Source: Cohnella rhizosphaerae
GTDB taxonomy: Bacteria; Bacillota; Bacilli; Paenibacillales; Paenibacillaceae
NCBI RefSeq assembly: GCF_029525575.1
Contig: NZ_JAPDIA010000007.1
Span: 62,001 to 126,000 of the forward strand
Direction: 5' to 3'
DNA length: 64,000 nucleotides
In this document: in pieces, positions 1 through 9,154 of the stretch
How the letters are laid out: the number at the start of each line of letters is the position of its first letter
Position numbering within the stretch: the stretch's first letter is position 1
Made by a program: the position numbers and the translations under genes
The notes under the pieces: generated by a model
The model's input: only the letters and a program-made list of their open reading frames with translations
Database searches by the model: none
Told to the model about the DNA's origin: nothing

Positions 1-486
1 AGCGCGGATGCCGAACAAAGAGCGCAGCCCGTCATCGTCGGTGCTTCTATCGTCGAGTCGACGGGCACGATGACGAATTTGAAGATCAAGCGGATGGAAT
101 GCGCCGGCAGCGTTCCTGAGGATTCGGGCGAATTGGAGCGCTTCCTGCGGAATCACGCAGTCCATGCGGTAGACAGGGCCGGCGAGGTGAAGGTCTTTGA
201 TCGACGCGACCGCCGAGAACGTTCGGCGCTGCACGCGATCTGGACCGACGCCGTCAGATGGCTGGCCCGGACGTTTGGCGGGATTGGTCCGAAGCATCTG
301 CAGGCGTATCTTGACGAGTTTTGTTTCCGCCGCGTATTGCGTAACGAGTCGATGGCGGAATTGATCGGATTGTGCGGCAGGACGAATACGATTATAAATC
401 GGGACCTGGTTGGAAAAAGAGCCGGCATCCAACCGATTAGACGGGGCCGTAAATATACGAATTCACGTCGAAAAGTCGCGTCTTAG
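1..486 (+). pseudogene. IS1595-family transposase remnant (C-terminal part)
   Basis: The frame is open from the first base of the window and ends at a TAA at 484-486, so the 5' part lies outside. The text resembles the ISXO2/IS1595 DDE transposase: a VIVGASIVES strand, a block containing ELERFLRNHAV, and near the end the conserved KHLQAYLDEFCFR helix that in intact copies reads KHLQ-YLDEF-FR-NRR. The middle is degenerate: the expected tyrosine-threonine-aspartate strand and the HSKGEF-type block are not recognisable, and the end diverges into basic low-complexity residues. I therefore call it a decayed insertion-sequence fragment. No terminal inverted repeat or target duplication is visible because the left end is missing. 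Confidence 0.6.
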
Positions 487-606
487 GCTTGTCGAACGCC
501 GGTGAAGACGGTGGATGTCGAGAGGGCGCGCCCGTATGAGCCACTCTACGAACGAAGTTGCGCATAACCGTATCCCGCTGGAGCGACTGCCATCCCTGCC
601 GTCCGC

Positions 607-636
607 TTCCTGAGCGAAGGGGATACCGTTAAAACG
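607..636 (+). repeat. Interspersed GGGGATACCGTT repeat, single half-copy
   Basis: A single arm of the element that forms paired hairpins at 9,541 and 12,976 and a tandem at 26,127. The core reads GCGAAGGGGATACCGTT, preceded by TTCCTGA and followed by AAAACG. No opposite arm is present nearby. It lies in the 274-base gap between the transposase remnant and the gene at 761, which otherwise holds only a short GGAGGC/GCCTCC hairpin at 655-669. Confidence 0.75.
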
Positions 637-760
637 CGGTGAAACGAGCGAAGAGGAGGCAAAGCCTCCCGGGATCCTCTCACTTGCCCGGCTTGGCGTG
701 CCGAGACGCGGCGCATATACGCGCATGAATGCGGCTGCGGGCAGCGGCAGCTCGCGAAGA

Positions 761-2935
761 TCAGCTTCTGAACCGCTTGAGCAGCTCCTTGCCCCATTTC
801 CACAGGATATTGCCGGACAACAGGAACGCGACGAGCAGGCCGCTGCACGTGACGGCGAGCGCGATCCATTCGAAGACGGAGTATCCGGACATGTGGCTCC
901 ACTGGATCGGGCTCTTCAGATCTTCGATGACCTGGTTCATGCCATAAATCCCGCTGATGACGGTATAGATGGTCAGAACGTTCAGCAAGTAGCTGGACCG
1001 TCGCGAGTTGGCGTTTTCCTGATATTTGAACAGGTCGGTGAGGGTTTGCTTGACGTCCTCGAACAGCTCGTCGTTGCCGTACATTTTGCGCAGCTGAAGG
1101 AAAATCTCCCGCCCCTGGGACTGCGAGACGACCTCAAGGAAGTTGTACTTGGCGGAAAATGTCGTGATGTCGCGGATAAGCAGCTCCGTTTTCTCCGAAT
1201 CTCGTTCCATTTGCACGCGGGAATATGAATTCGACAGCTTGAGCAGGACGATACGGTGGAATAGATTCAGCAACAGGCCATAATAGTATTCGCCGTACAT
1301 TTTGTTGACGATGGCGTCCGCTTTGCGTTCGGGCAGGCTGTTCAAGCAACAGAAGCAGCTCTCGTCGGTCTGGTAGTACGCGTACGGCGCCCATCGTTCA
1401 AGTCCGGTGCCTCGGCAGTATTCCTCGATATAAGGTATATAGTATGCGCTGATATACGGATCGCCGTTATCGTCGAGGCCGTCGAGCCTTGACGCGCGGT
1501 AGCGATCGAGGAGCGAGATGTCCGCGTTCTCCGGAAAAGCGTAGCTCGCCATGACGTACATGCGCTCGTCGATCAGGTAGGGCAGCTCTTCGAAGTACGC
1601 GCCGTCCATCGGCGTGCGGTCGAGGTGCTCGACCATATGAGGCACGATGGCCTGGAAAATAAAATCTTGAACCTCCTTGTAGCTCTCGCCTTCGTATTCG
1701 ACGCTCGCGGCGCGGTCTTCGCTGTGCGCGTCCTGAAGCGCGCGGAGACGATCGGCGAATTCGATCGCTTCGGTCAAGGTCGGGTTTTCCTTGAGCAGTT
1801 GGACGCGAAGCGTGATGAAGCCGGTGTCGAACGGACAGAGCACGACGTCGACGGCATGCAGGATGAACGGCGCATCGAAATACCGCATCCGCAATACGGC
1901 TGTCTTGCCCATCGCTTTGCTCATGCGCTGAAAGCTCTCCACGTTGTCTTCGGAAGGGAACAGGACATGGTTCGTAAACGGCAGGTAATAGCGCTCCATA
2001 TCCCGATGCGATACGCGATGCTTCGGGCCGTAGAACGCGTCTTCAAGCTCCAGCGCGCTCAGACGGAAGGCTACGAAGCCTTCGCGCTCCAAGGTGTCTT
2101 TAACGTCTTTGTGGCAATCGGTCGTCAGGGAGAAGGGGAACAAAAATTGAAAATTTGCGTCCCGGAGCGGCTGATCCGCTGCGTCTCCGCGCTGAAACGG
2201 CTTTACAGCGTCCATGCGCTCGTTTTTCATAAGGGCGAGACCGCCTGCCTTTCGTCGCGTTCCATGGCTTTTTTTCGCCTCGAGCTCGGCGCCGAAGGAA
2301 CGCTTGATCTGTCTCATGCTCCCGTATACGTAAAGGATGTCTCCCGCCTCCAGCGGCGTCTCCATGCGGCGCTCGCGAATCGCGATCGTACCGCGTTTGA
2401 TCAGGAGGATGTTCACGTCCGGGAGCCGTTCGCACAGCTCCTTGATCGTATGTCCGATAGCCGCCGACGACTCGCCGATCGGAATGTCGATAAAGGCGTC
2501 TTCCTTCTCCAAGTATAGCACCTCTTGAATCGCGAGCTCGTGAATCGAGAAGGTTTGACGGAAAGCGCCGCTCATGCGCTTTTCCAGGAGCTTGCCGACC
2601 GCGGGTATGCGCAGCACGACGTAGACCAGAAACAGCGCGCCCGATGCGACCGACAGCGGGTACAAATGAAAGTCGGGGGCAAGAATCGCGCTGATGCAGG
2701 AGATCATGACGGCAAGCGAGAACGCGCCGAACAGAATCAGAAAAATGCCGATTCGTCTGCGGACCGGGTGCCCGAGGATCAGCTCGGACTCTTTGGTCGT
2801 GAAGCCCGTGCCGGTCAGAAGCGAGATGACCTGGAAGCGCGCGATGGGGTGTTCAAGTCCCGTCGAACGCATGAGGACGGCGGAGATCTCGACGACGAGA
2901 AATACGATCAGTATGTAGACGATGATAAACCCCAT
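761..2935 (-). CDS. Membrane protein fusing a TrkA-C (RCK_C) regulator module to a CorA-like C-terminal half
   Basis: A 724-residue protein. The N-terminal part (about residues 1-110) has three hydrophobic segments and a short TGTGFTTKESEL motif. It is followed by a TrkA-C/RCK_C-type ligand-binding domain (about 140-215, ending in GDILYVYGS). Stand-alone proteins of this layout of about 230 residues are common in Paenibacillaceae. From about residue 236 (an internal Met) a second, about 490-residue half begins. It is mostly soluble and ends in two membrane segments with IYGMN between them, the position and form of the GMN signature of CorA-type Mg2+ channels. I infer a cation transport or regulation role. 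The fusion may be real. Alternatively, since this window has many +1 errors, two adjacent genes may have been joined. No frame break is visible, and the ribosome site before the internal Met is poor. Confidence 0.6.
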   Translation of the reverse strand: MGFIIVYILIVFLVVEISAVLMRSTGLEHPIARFQVISLLTGTGFTTKESELILGHPVRRRIGIFLILFGAFSLAVMISCISAILAPDFHLYPLSVASGALFLVYVVLRIPAVGKLLEKRMSGAFRQTFSIHELAIQEVLYLEKEDAFIDIPIGESSAAIGHTIKELCERLPDVNILLIKRGTIAIRERRMETPLEAGDILYVYGSMRQIKRSFGAELEAKKSHGTRRKAGGLALMKNERMDAVKPFQRGDAADQPLRDANFQFLFPFSLTTDCHKDVKDTLEREGFVAFRLSALELEDAFYGPKHRVSHRDMERYYLPFTNHVLFPSEDNVESFQRMSKAMGKTAVLRMRYFDAPFILHAVDVVLCPFDTGFITLRVQLLKENPTLTEAIEFADRLRALQDAHSEDRAASVEYEGESYKEVQDFIFQAIVPHMVEHLDRTPMDGAYFEELPYLIDERMYVMASYAFPENADISLLDRYRASRLDGLDDNGDPYISAYYIPYIEEYCRGTGLERWAPYAYYQTDESCFCCLNSLPERKADAIVNKMYGEYYYGLLLNLFHRIVLLKLSNSYSRVQMERDSEKTELLIRDITTFSAKYNFLEVVSQSQGREIFLQLRKMYGNDELFEDVKQTLTDLFKYQENANSRRSSYLLNVLTIYTVISGIYGMNQVIEDLKSPIQWSHMSGYSVFEWIALAVTCSGLLVAFLLSGNILWKWGKELLKRFRS

Positions 2936-3063
2936 AAGGGCGCCGCCTTTCCTTTAAGTCCGCGGAAGGTCCCGCGGCGGCTATACTCAGTTATACCCTT
3001 TGCCCCGGGCGCTTCAAGCGTGGGGACGGGCCGCAACCAAACCATATTTTTCCGTCGACCCCA

Positions 3064-3093
3064 TTGACAGCTTCCGTTGGCCGATGGTAAAGT
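3064..3093 (+). promoter_or_regulatory. SigA-type promoter for the leader-peptide/exporter transcript
   Basis: A perfect TTGACA at 3064-3069 is followed after 18 bases by TAAAGT at 3088-3093. The expected transcript start is near 3100, about 40 bases before the leader start codon at 3142. It is a sequence match only. Confidence 0.55.
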
Positions 3094-3141
3094 GGCAAAG
3101 TGTCATATACATTTCACATTTGGAAGGGAGGATTGCGTTCG

Positions 3142-3219
3142 ATGCGTACATCCATGATTGTTCTAGCCGCTGTCGCTCATGTCTTTAGAAGCGAACGTAA
3201 TCCGTTAAAGCCCGATTAA
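3142..3219 (+). CDS. 25-residue leader peptide candidate upstream of the BmrC/BmrD-like exporter
   Basis: A short ORF with start ATG 3142 and stop TAA 3217-3219. It has a ribosome site GGGAGG at 3126-3131 and its own promoter at 3064. The peptide begins MRTSMIVLAAVAHVF and ends NPLKPD: a hydrophobic stretch followed by a polar end, the style of drug-sensing leader peptides. An intrinsic terminator starts 18 bases after the stop. B. subtilis bmrCD is preceded by the leader gene bmrB and controlled by ribosome-mediated attenuation, so position and layout suggest the same device here. No sequence homology to BmrB is claimed. It could also be a non-functional ORF within an untranslated leader. 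Confidence 0.5.
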   Translation: MRTSMIVLAAVAHVFRSERNPLKPD

Positions 3220-3276
3220 TCCAACGATGGATATCAGGGCGCGCGATTACGTCTCCGTAATCGCGCGCCTTTCTTA
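3195..3276 (+). promoter_or_regulatory. Putative transcription attenuator (antiterminator/terminator pair)
   Basis: The left arm of the terminator at 3238-3269 contains GATTACGT (3245-3252). Its exact complement ACGTAATC (3195-3202) lies inside codons 18-21 of the leader ORF. The two pairings exclude each other. If a ribosome stalls early in the leader, ACGTAATC would be free to pair and keep the terminator from forming. If the ribosome reads to the stop it would cover this arm and termination would occur. The mechanism is inferred from the layout. Confidence 0.45.
3238..3276 (+). terminator. Intrinsic terminator after the leader ORF
   Basis: A 14-bp perfect stem, GGCGCGCGATTACG (3238-3251) with CGTAATCGCGCGCC (3256-3269), TCTC loop, followed by TTTCTT. 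It stands between the leader ORF and the exporter genes. Confidence 0.8.
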
Positions 3277-3329
3277 TTCGCCCCGGAACGAACGAATGTT
3301 CGAGAATCGGGGGGCGGATGCATAGAATA

Positions 3330-3362
3330 GGCGTATCGCTTACGGGCGATGCGCCTTTTTTT
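3330..3362 (+). terminator. Second intrinsic terminator just upstream of the exporter
   Basis: GGCGTATCGC pairs with GCGATGCGCC (one G-U pair) around a TTACGG-type loop and is followed by seven T (3356-3362). It lies only 42 bases before the exporter start codon, so the exporter is separated from the upstream promoter by two terminators in series. Confidence 0.75.
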
Positions 3363-3403
3363 GCATGCTTGGATGCGATCGGGCACAGAAGAGAGGGGAA
3401 AAA

Positions 3404-5149
3404 ATGCTTAGCGTACTTATCAAGTTAAAATGGTTTTTCAGCGCGCATTGGAAAAGGTACACGATCGCGGTCATCCTGCTGGCTATCGCCGGCATCGTAG
3501 AAATCGTGCCTCCCAAGCTGCTCGGCAATACGATCGACGGCATCCAGCAGGGGACGATGACGCAAGATGATTTTTACCAAATTGTCCTGCTGTGGCTCGG
3601 CCTCACGATCGTCAGTTATTGCATTAACTACGTGTGGATGTACCAGCTGTTCGGAGGCTCGATGATGCTGGAGCGGCTGCTGCGGACGAAGCTGATCCAT
3701 CATCTGCTGCGCATGACGCCGACATTCTACGAGCGCAACCGGACGGGCGACCTGATGGCGCGCGCGACGAACGATCTGTGGGCCATCTCGAATACGGCCG
3801 GCTTCGGCATCCTTACGCTGATCGACTCGTCGATCTTCATGGTCACGATCCTGTTCATAATGGCAGGATTGATCAGCTGGAAGCTCACGCTCGCGGCCAT
3901 GCTGCCGCTGCCGCTTATCGCGCTGGCGATGAAGCATTTCGGCGGCAAGATCCACGATCGCTTCATGAAGGCGCAGGACGCGTTCGGCGAACTGAACGAC
4001 CAGGTGCTCGAATCGGTGACCGGCGTTCGCGTCGTTCGCGCCTACGTGCAGGAAAAGGCGGACGAGGAGCGGTTTCACGCGAAGACGAACGAAGTGCTGG
4101 ACCGCAATATCGCGGTCGCCCGCATCGACGCGCTGTTCGAACCGACGAATAAGGTTCTGATCGGACTGAGTTATATTATCGGCGTCTGCTATGGCGGATA
4201 CCTGGTCTTCAGGAGCGAAATCACGCTCGGGGAGCTCGTCTCCTTCAACATTTTCCTCGGGATGCTCATCTGGCCGATGTTCGCCATCGGCGAGTTGATC
4301 AACATCATGCAGCGCGGCAACGCCTCGCTCGACCGGGTCAACGAGACGCTCGGCTACGTGCCGGACGTCCAGGACCCGCATCGGCTAGCCGAAGTGCCGG
4401 CGCCGGATACGCTTGAATTCAAGGCGGTAACCTTCCGCTATCCGTCGTCGGCGGTAGACAATCTGATCGACGTCGGCTTCGAGCTGAAGCGCGGCCAGAC
4501 GCTCGGCATCGTCGGGCGAACCGGCAGCGGCAAAACGACGCTGCTCAAGCAGCTGCTGCGGGAGTACCCCGCGGGCAGCGGGGAAGTGTCGGTCTCCGGC
4601 GTGCCGATCCAGGACATCGGCATCGACCGTCTGCTCTCCTGGGTCGGCTACGTGCCGCAGAATCCGATCCTGTTTTCCCGCACGATTCGCGAGAACATCC
4701 TGTTCGGCCGCGCGCAGGCGACGCCGGAGCAGCTGCAGCATGCGCTCGTCCGGGCCTCGTTCGCCAAGGACATCGTCTTTCTGCCCGACGGGCTGGAGAC
4801 GCTGGTCGGCGAGAAGGGCGTGGCGCTCTCCGGCGGACAGAAGCAGCGCGTGAGCATCGCCCGCGCGATGATCGCCGATCCGGAGATTCTCATGCTGGAC
4901 GACGCGCTGTCCGCCGTCGACGCGCGGACGGAGGCCGAGATCATCGAGGGCATCCGCACCGAGCGGGCGGGCAAGACGACGCTCATCGCGACGCATCGGC
5001 TGTCCGCGGTGCAGCACGCGGACCTCATTCTCGTGCTGGACGAAGGCTACGTCGTCGAACGCGGCACGCATGAGGAGCTGCTGGCGCACGGCGGCTGGTA
5101 CAAGGAGCAGTACGATCGGCAGCAGCTTGAAGCGATCGTCGAAGGCTAA
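3404..5149 (+). CDS. bmrC: ABC exporter half-transporter, BmrC/YheI-like (degenerate-site subunit)
   Basis: A multidrug-type ABC exporter subunit of 581 residues with six membrane segments followed by a nucleotide-binding domain. Walker A GRTGSGKT is near residue 371, the signature LSGGQKQR near 475 and Walker B ILMLDDALSAVD near 495. The residue after the Walker B aspartate is Asp, not the catalytic Glu. This marks the degenerate ATP site typical of the first subunit of heterodimeric exporters such as B. subtilis BmrC. I use ATG 3404, with GAGAGGGG just upstream, rather than the in-frame ATG at 3365, which lies at the second terminator and has no ribosome site. The partner subunit begins 31 bases downstream. 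Substrate cannot be read from sequence; drugs are the likely class. Confidence 0.88.
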   Translation: MLSVLIKLKWFFSAHWKRYTIAVILLAIAGIVEIVPPKLLGNTIDGIQQGTMTQDDFYQIVLLWLGLTIVSYCINYVWMYQLFGGSMMLERLLRTKLIHHLLRMTPTFYERNRTGDLMARATNDLWAISNTAGFGILTLIDSSIFMVTILFIMAGLISWKLTLAAMLPLPLIALAMKHFGGKIHDRFMKAQDAFGELNDQVLESVTGVRVVRAYVQEKADEERFHAKTNEVLDRNIAVARIDALFEPTNKVLIGLSYIIGVCYGGYLVFRSEITLGELVSFNIFLGMLIWPMFAIGELINIMQRGNASLDRVNETLGYVPDVQDPHRLAEVPAPDTLEFKAVTFRYPSSAVDNLIDVGFELKRGQTLGIVGRTGSGKTTLLKQLLREYPAGSGEVSVSGVPIQDIGIDRLLSWVGYVPQNPILFSRTIRENILFGRAQATPEQLQHALVRASFAKDIVFLPDGLETLVGEKGVALSGGQKQRVSIARAMIADPEILMLDDALSAVDARTEAEIIEGIRTERAGKTTLIATHRLSAVQHADLILVLDEGYVVERGTHEELLAHGGWYKEQYDRQQLEAIVEG

Positions 5150-5179
5150 GAGAAGAGAAAGAAACGAAGGTGATCAAAC

Positions 5180-7226
5180 ATGACAGGCAAGCGTTTATTC
5201 CGCTATGCATTGCTTTATAAGAGAACGATCATTTGGGCGCTGGTCATGCTGGCGCTGGCGGTATGCGCCGAGCTGCTGGGGCCGCTGCTGGCCAAGCGGA
5301 TGATCGACCAGAACATTCTGGGCATCGAGAAAACGTGGTACCAGGTTCAGGCCAAGCAAAGCGATGCGGTCCCTTACCGGGGCAACTGGTACGTGAGAAG
5401 CGACCATCTCCCGGCTGGCGCGGACCGCAGTCCGGCGCTGGCGAAGCGCGTGCTTCAGGAGAAGCGAAGCTACTACTGGATCGACGGCGACCTCGCGTTC
5501 GACGGCGCCCGATCCGTCGCGGACGGCACGATGACCGTGACCGCCAAAGACGGGCGCAGCGCGCAATATGCGGCCGCCAAGCTCTCGAAAGGCGAGTTGT
5601 ATGCATTTTACAAACCCGAAGTGCCGATGCTGTTGAAGCTGGCGGCCGCCTACTTCGGACTGCTGCTGCTCGCTGCCGTGTTCACCTACGGACAGAAGCT
5701 GCTGCTGCAGACGTCCGCGAACCGCATCGTCCAACGCATGCGCGAGGACGTATTCGCGCACACGCATCGCCTGCCGGTGCAGTACTTCGACAATCTGCCC
5801 GCGGGCAAGGTCGTCTCGCGCATCACCAACGACACCGAAGCCGTCCGCGAGCTGTTCGTGGCGGTGCTGGCGAACTTTTTCTCCGGCATCGTCTATATGA
5901 CCGCGATCCTGGGCGCGCTGTTCCTGCTCGACACGAGCCTCGCGCTCATCGCCCTGCCGCTTATTCCGATATTGGCGATCTGGATCGTGCTGTACCGCAA
6001 GTACGCCGGCAAGCTGAACAACGTGATCCGCGCCAAGCTTAGCGATATCAACGGCATGATCAACGAGTCCATCCAAGGGATGACGATCATCCAGGCGTTC
6101 GGCAGGCAGAAAAAGATGGCCAAGGAATTCGACGAGCTGGGCGAGGACTACTTCAATCATCAGACCAAATTGGTCAGCTTGAACTCGATTACCTCCCATA
6201 ATCTCGTCAACGTCATACGCAATTTAATCTTTTTGGGCGTCCTCTGGATGTTCTGGGGCGGCTCATTGAGCACCGCGGTGACGGTAGGCGTGCTGTACGC
6301 GTTTATCGACTACATGAACCGGATGTTCCAGCCGATCGTCGGCATCGTCAACCAGCTCTCCAACCTGGAGACGGCGCGAGTATCCGCGTCCCGCGTATTC
6401 GAGCTGCTGGACCAGCCGGGCATCCCGGTCGAGCAAGGCACCGCGCCTCGCAGCGGCGGCGACGTACGCTTCGAGCACGTGACCTTCGCCTACAAGAAGG
6501 GCGAGAACGTGCTGAAAGACGTGAGCTTCCATGCCCGCCAAGGCGAGACGGTCGCGCTCGTCGGCCACACCGGCTCCGGCAAGAGCTCGATATTGAACCT
6601 GCTGTTCCGCTTCTACGATATCGAAGAGGGCAGCATCAAGGTGGACGGCGTCGACGTCCGCGATATCCCGAAGCAGCAAGCTGCGCGCGCATATGGGCAT
6701 CGTGCTGCAGGACCCGTTCCTGTTCACGGGGACGATCGCTTCGAACGTGAGTCTCGGCAACCCCGCGATCACGCGGGAGCGGGTGGAGCAAGCGCTGCGC
6801 GACGTGGGCGCGTACGACATGTTCATGAGCCTGCCAGGCGGAATCGACGAGCCGGTCATCGAGAAAGGCGCGACGCTGTCCGCCGGCCAGCGGCAACTGA
6901 TCTCCTTCGCCAGGGCGCTCGCGTACGATCCGGCGATTCTCATCCTGGACGAGGCAACGGCCAGCATCGACACCGAGACCGAGGCTATCATCCAGGCCGC
7001 GCTGGACGTGCTCAAGAAGGGCAGGACGACGTTCGTCATCGCCCACCGCCTCTCCACGATCCGTCAGGCCGATCAGATCCTCGTGCTGGACCACGGCGTC
7101 ATCGTGGAACGCGGCGACCATGAGCGTCTGATGCGGCTGCAGGGTAAATACTATGCGATGTACCGGCTGCAGGGCGGAGCCTCGGTCGACACCGTCGCCG
7201 TCGCTGCGGAAGCGGCCGCGAACTAG
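5180..7226 (+). CDS. bmrD: ABC exporter half-transporter, BmrD/YheH-like (catalytic-site subunit), one frameshift
   Basis: The partner of the preceding exporter subunit. Between the first two membrane segments is an insertion of about 100 residues (about 40-150), also typical of the BmrD/YheH branch. Walker A GHTGSGKS is near residue 462. Just after the Q-loop region the frame breaks at about 6678-6680 and continues one base later with MGIVLQDPFLFTGT, LSAGQRQLISFARAL and Walker B ILILDEATASID, which carries the catalytic Glu. Removing one base (CAAG to CAG) restores a single protein of about 682 residues, close to the family length. The start has GAAGGTGAT upstream. It most likely forms a heterodimer with the preceding product. 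Confidence 0.85.
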
Positions 7227-7230
7227 AGAC

Positions 7231-7427
7231 GAGGAAGAAGAAGGCGCGAATCGAGACGCCATCGAAAGGCGAGGAACAAGACGGCGCGGATCGAGACGCT
7301 ATCGAAGTCGAGGAACAAGACGGTGCGGATCGAGACGCTATCGAAGTCGAGGAACAAGACGGCGCGAATCGAGACGCCATCGAAAGGCGAGGAACAAGAC
7401 GGTACGGATCGAGACGCTATCGAAGTC
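7231..7427. repeat. 39-bp tandem repeat array, five copies
   Basis: Five head-to-tail copies of 39-40 bp starting at 7231, 7271, 7310, 7349 and 7389, each beginning GAGGAA(C/G)AAGA and containing ATCGAGACGC. Copies 1 and 4 share the variant ending CATCGAAAGGC (40 bp). Copies 2, 3 and 5 end TATCGAAGTC (39 bp). The array begins right after the stop of the exporter gene and ends 57 bases before the next start codon. Most copies keep a reading frame open, but there is no ribosome site before it and I regard it as non-coding. Confidence 0.9.
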
Positions 7428-7484
7428 GAGGAAGAATCAACGGTATGCGCCGTGTCGGAAACGAAAGACGGAGGAGAAGGATTC

Positions 7485-8036
7485 ATGGTTCGAATCAGGA
7501 CGGAAACGAATGAAGATATCGATGCGGTCAGGCAAATCCACCTGGCCGCCTTCGGCGGGCGGGAGGACGAGAGCAGGCTCGCGGACCGCATCCGCGAGTC
7601 CGCCGGCTTCGTGCCGGAGCTGTCGCTCGTGGCCGAAGCCGACGTCCGGGTCGTGGGGCATATGCTGATCAGCAAGGCGGAGCTCGTGGACGGCCAGGAT
7701 GCGACGGACACGCTCGTGCTGGCGCCGATCGGCGTTCTGCCCGATGCGCAAGGCCGCGGCGTCGGCGGTGCATTGATCCGGGAAGGCATTCACCGGGCGG
7801 AAGAAATGGGCTACAAGCTGATTTTCCTTATCGGCCATCCGTCCTACTATCCGCGGTTCGGCTTCAAGCCCGCGGTGGATAGCGGCCTTGTCCTCATGCA
7901 GTTCGACGTGCCGGACGACGTGTTCATGGTGCGGGAGCTGGCAGAAGGCGAGTTGGCCCGACTAGCTGCGACGCGCAAGGAGAAGTACGGGGGAGTTGAA
8001 GTATCCCCAGACGTTTTTCGCTTAGCTTGTGCCTGA
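7485..8036 (+). CDS. GNAT family N-acetyltransferase
   Basis: A 183-residue acetyl-CoA-dependent N-acetyltransferase of the GNAT fold. The acetyl-CoA binding motif is visible as GVLPDAQGRGVGGAL, followed by the family's GHPSYYPRFGF segment, which places it in the COG3153 (YhbS-like) group. The frame is open further upstream through the 39-bp array, but ATG 7485 follows GGAGGAGAAGG and is the start with a ribosome site. The substrate is unknown. Confidence 0.85.
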   Translation: MVRIRTETNEDIDAVRQIHLAAFGGREDESRLADRIRESAGFVPELSLVAEADVRVVGHMLISKAELVDGQDATDTLVLAPIGVLPDAQGRGVGGALIREGIHRAEEMGYKLIFLIGHPSYYPRFGFKPAVDSGLVLMQFDVPDDVFMVRELAEGELARLAATRKEKYGGVEVSPDVFRLACA

Positions 8037-8210
8037 ATGATGCCGGAACGAAGAAGCCAATCTCGCATCCTTGTGCTCGAATCCTTTCCCGAAGGGTAGT
8101 ATAGTAGCGGAAGCATGGGCCCGAGTCCATTAGACAAGGACCCTGCATTCCCTATAAACTAGACCATAGGAAACCGCAATCGGAATCGGGAAAGGGAGTA
8201 GAGCGTACAT

Positions 8211-9087
8211 ATGTCATTCCTCGAAATTTTAAAAGGCATCATCATCGGCATCGTCGAAGGCGTCACGGAGTTCGCGCCCGTCTCTTCTACCGGTCATATG
8301 ATCATCGTCGACGACCTCTGGCTGAAGACGGAGAACTTTCTCGGCTCGGACGCGGCGGTCGCGTTCAAGGTCGTCATCCAGCTCGGCTCGATCCTGGCGG
8401 TCGTCGTGCTGTTCTGGCGGCGGTTCATGGATCTGCTCGGACTTCGGAAACTCAAAGGCAAAGACGCGCGCATCGAAGCGGAGCACGAGGGAACGGGGGG
8501 AGTGGAGCGGTACAGGCACCGGCCGCCTCAAGCTGATGCAGGTCATCGTGGGTCTGATCCCGGCGGGCATTCTCGGCTTCCTGTTCGACGACATGATCGA
8601 GAAGCATCTTTTCTCCACGGAAACGGTGCTCGTCGGCCTCGTGCTGGGCGCGATCCTCATGATCGGCGCGGACCGGCTGGCCCCTAAACAGCCGAAGGTG
8701 CATACGGTGGACCAGATTACGTACCGACAGGCGCTCATGATCGGCCTGATTCAATGCTTCTCGCTGTGGCCGGGATTCTCGCGGTCCGGGTCGACGATCT
8801 CCGGCGGCGTCCTGCTCGGTCTGAGTCACCGTGCGGCGGCGGACTTCACCTTTATCATGGCCGTGCCAATCATGGCGGGCGCCAGCCTCATCACGCTGCT
8901 GAAGAATTACCAGTACATCACCACGGACATGCTGCCGTTCTACATCGCGGGCTTTGTCGCCGCGTTCCTGGTGGCGCTGGTGGCGATCCGGTTCTTCCTG
9001 AACCTCATCAACCGGATCAAGCTGGTGCCGTTCGCGATCTACCGGATCGTGCTCGCCGTCGTGCTGGCGCTGGTGATCTGGCTGTAA
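8211..9087 (+). CDS. uppP: Undecaprenyl-diphosphatase UppP/BacA, one frameshift
   Basis: An integral membrane phosphatase that recycles undecaprenyl pyrophosphate for cell-wall synthesis and gives low-level bacitracin resistance. The active-site elements are present: [14 protein letters not shown] (Glu16, Glu20, Ser25-His29) and, in the second half, [13 protein letters not shown]. The frame is broken in a run of six G at 8495-8500. With five G the two halves join as [18 protein letters not shown], giving about 291 residues, the usual family length. The start ATG 8211 follows GGGAAAGGGAG. Confidence 0.9.
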
Positions 9088-9106
9088 CGATTGGCGCGCG
9101 TATTTG

Positions 9107-9148
9107 AACGGCTGCCCGGATAGTCCGGCGCAGCCGTTTTTTTTATTT
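9107..9148 (+). terminator. Intrinsic terminator after uppP
   Basis: AACGGCTGC (9107-9115) pairs with GCAGCCGTT (9130-9138), with an inner CCGGA/TCCGG extension, followed by a run of eight T. It lies 20 bases past the uppP stop codon. Confidence 0.85.
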
Positions 9149-9154
9149 ATCCAT

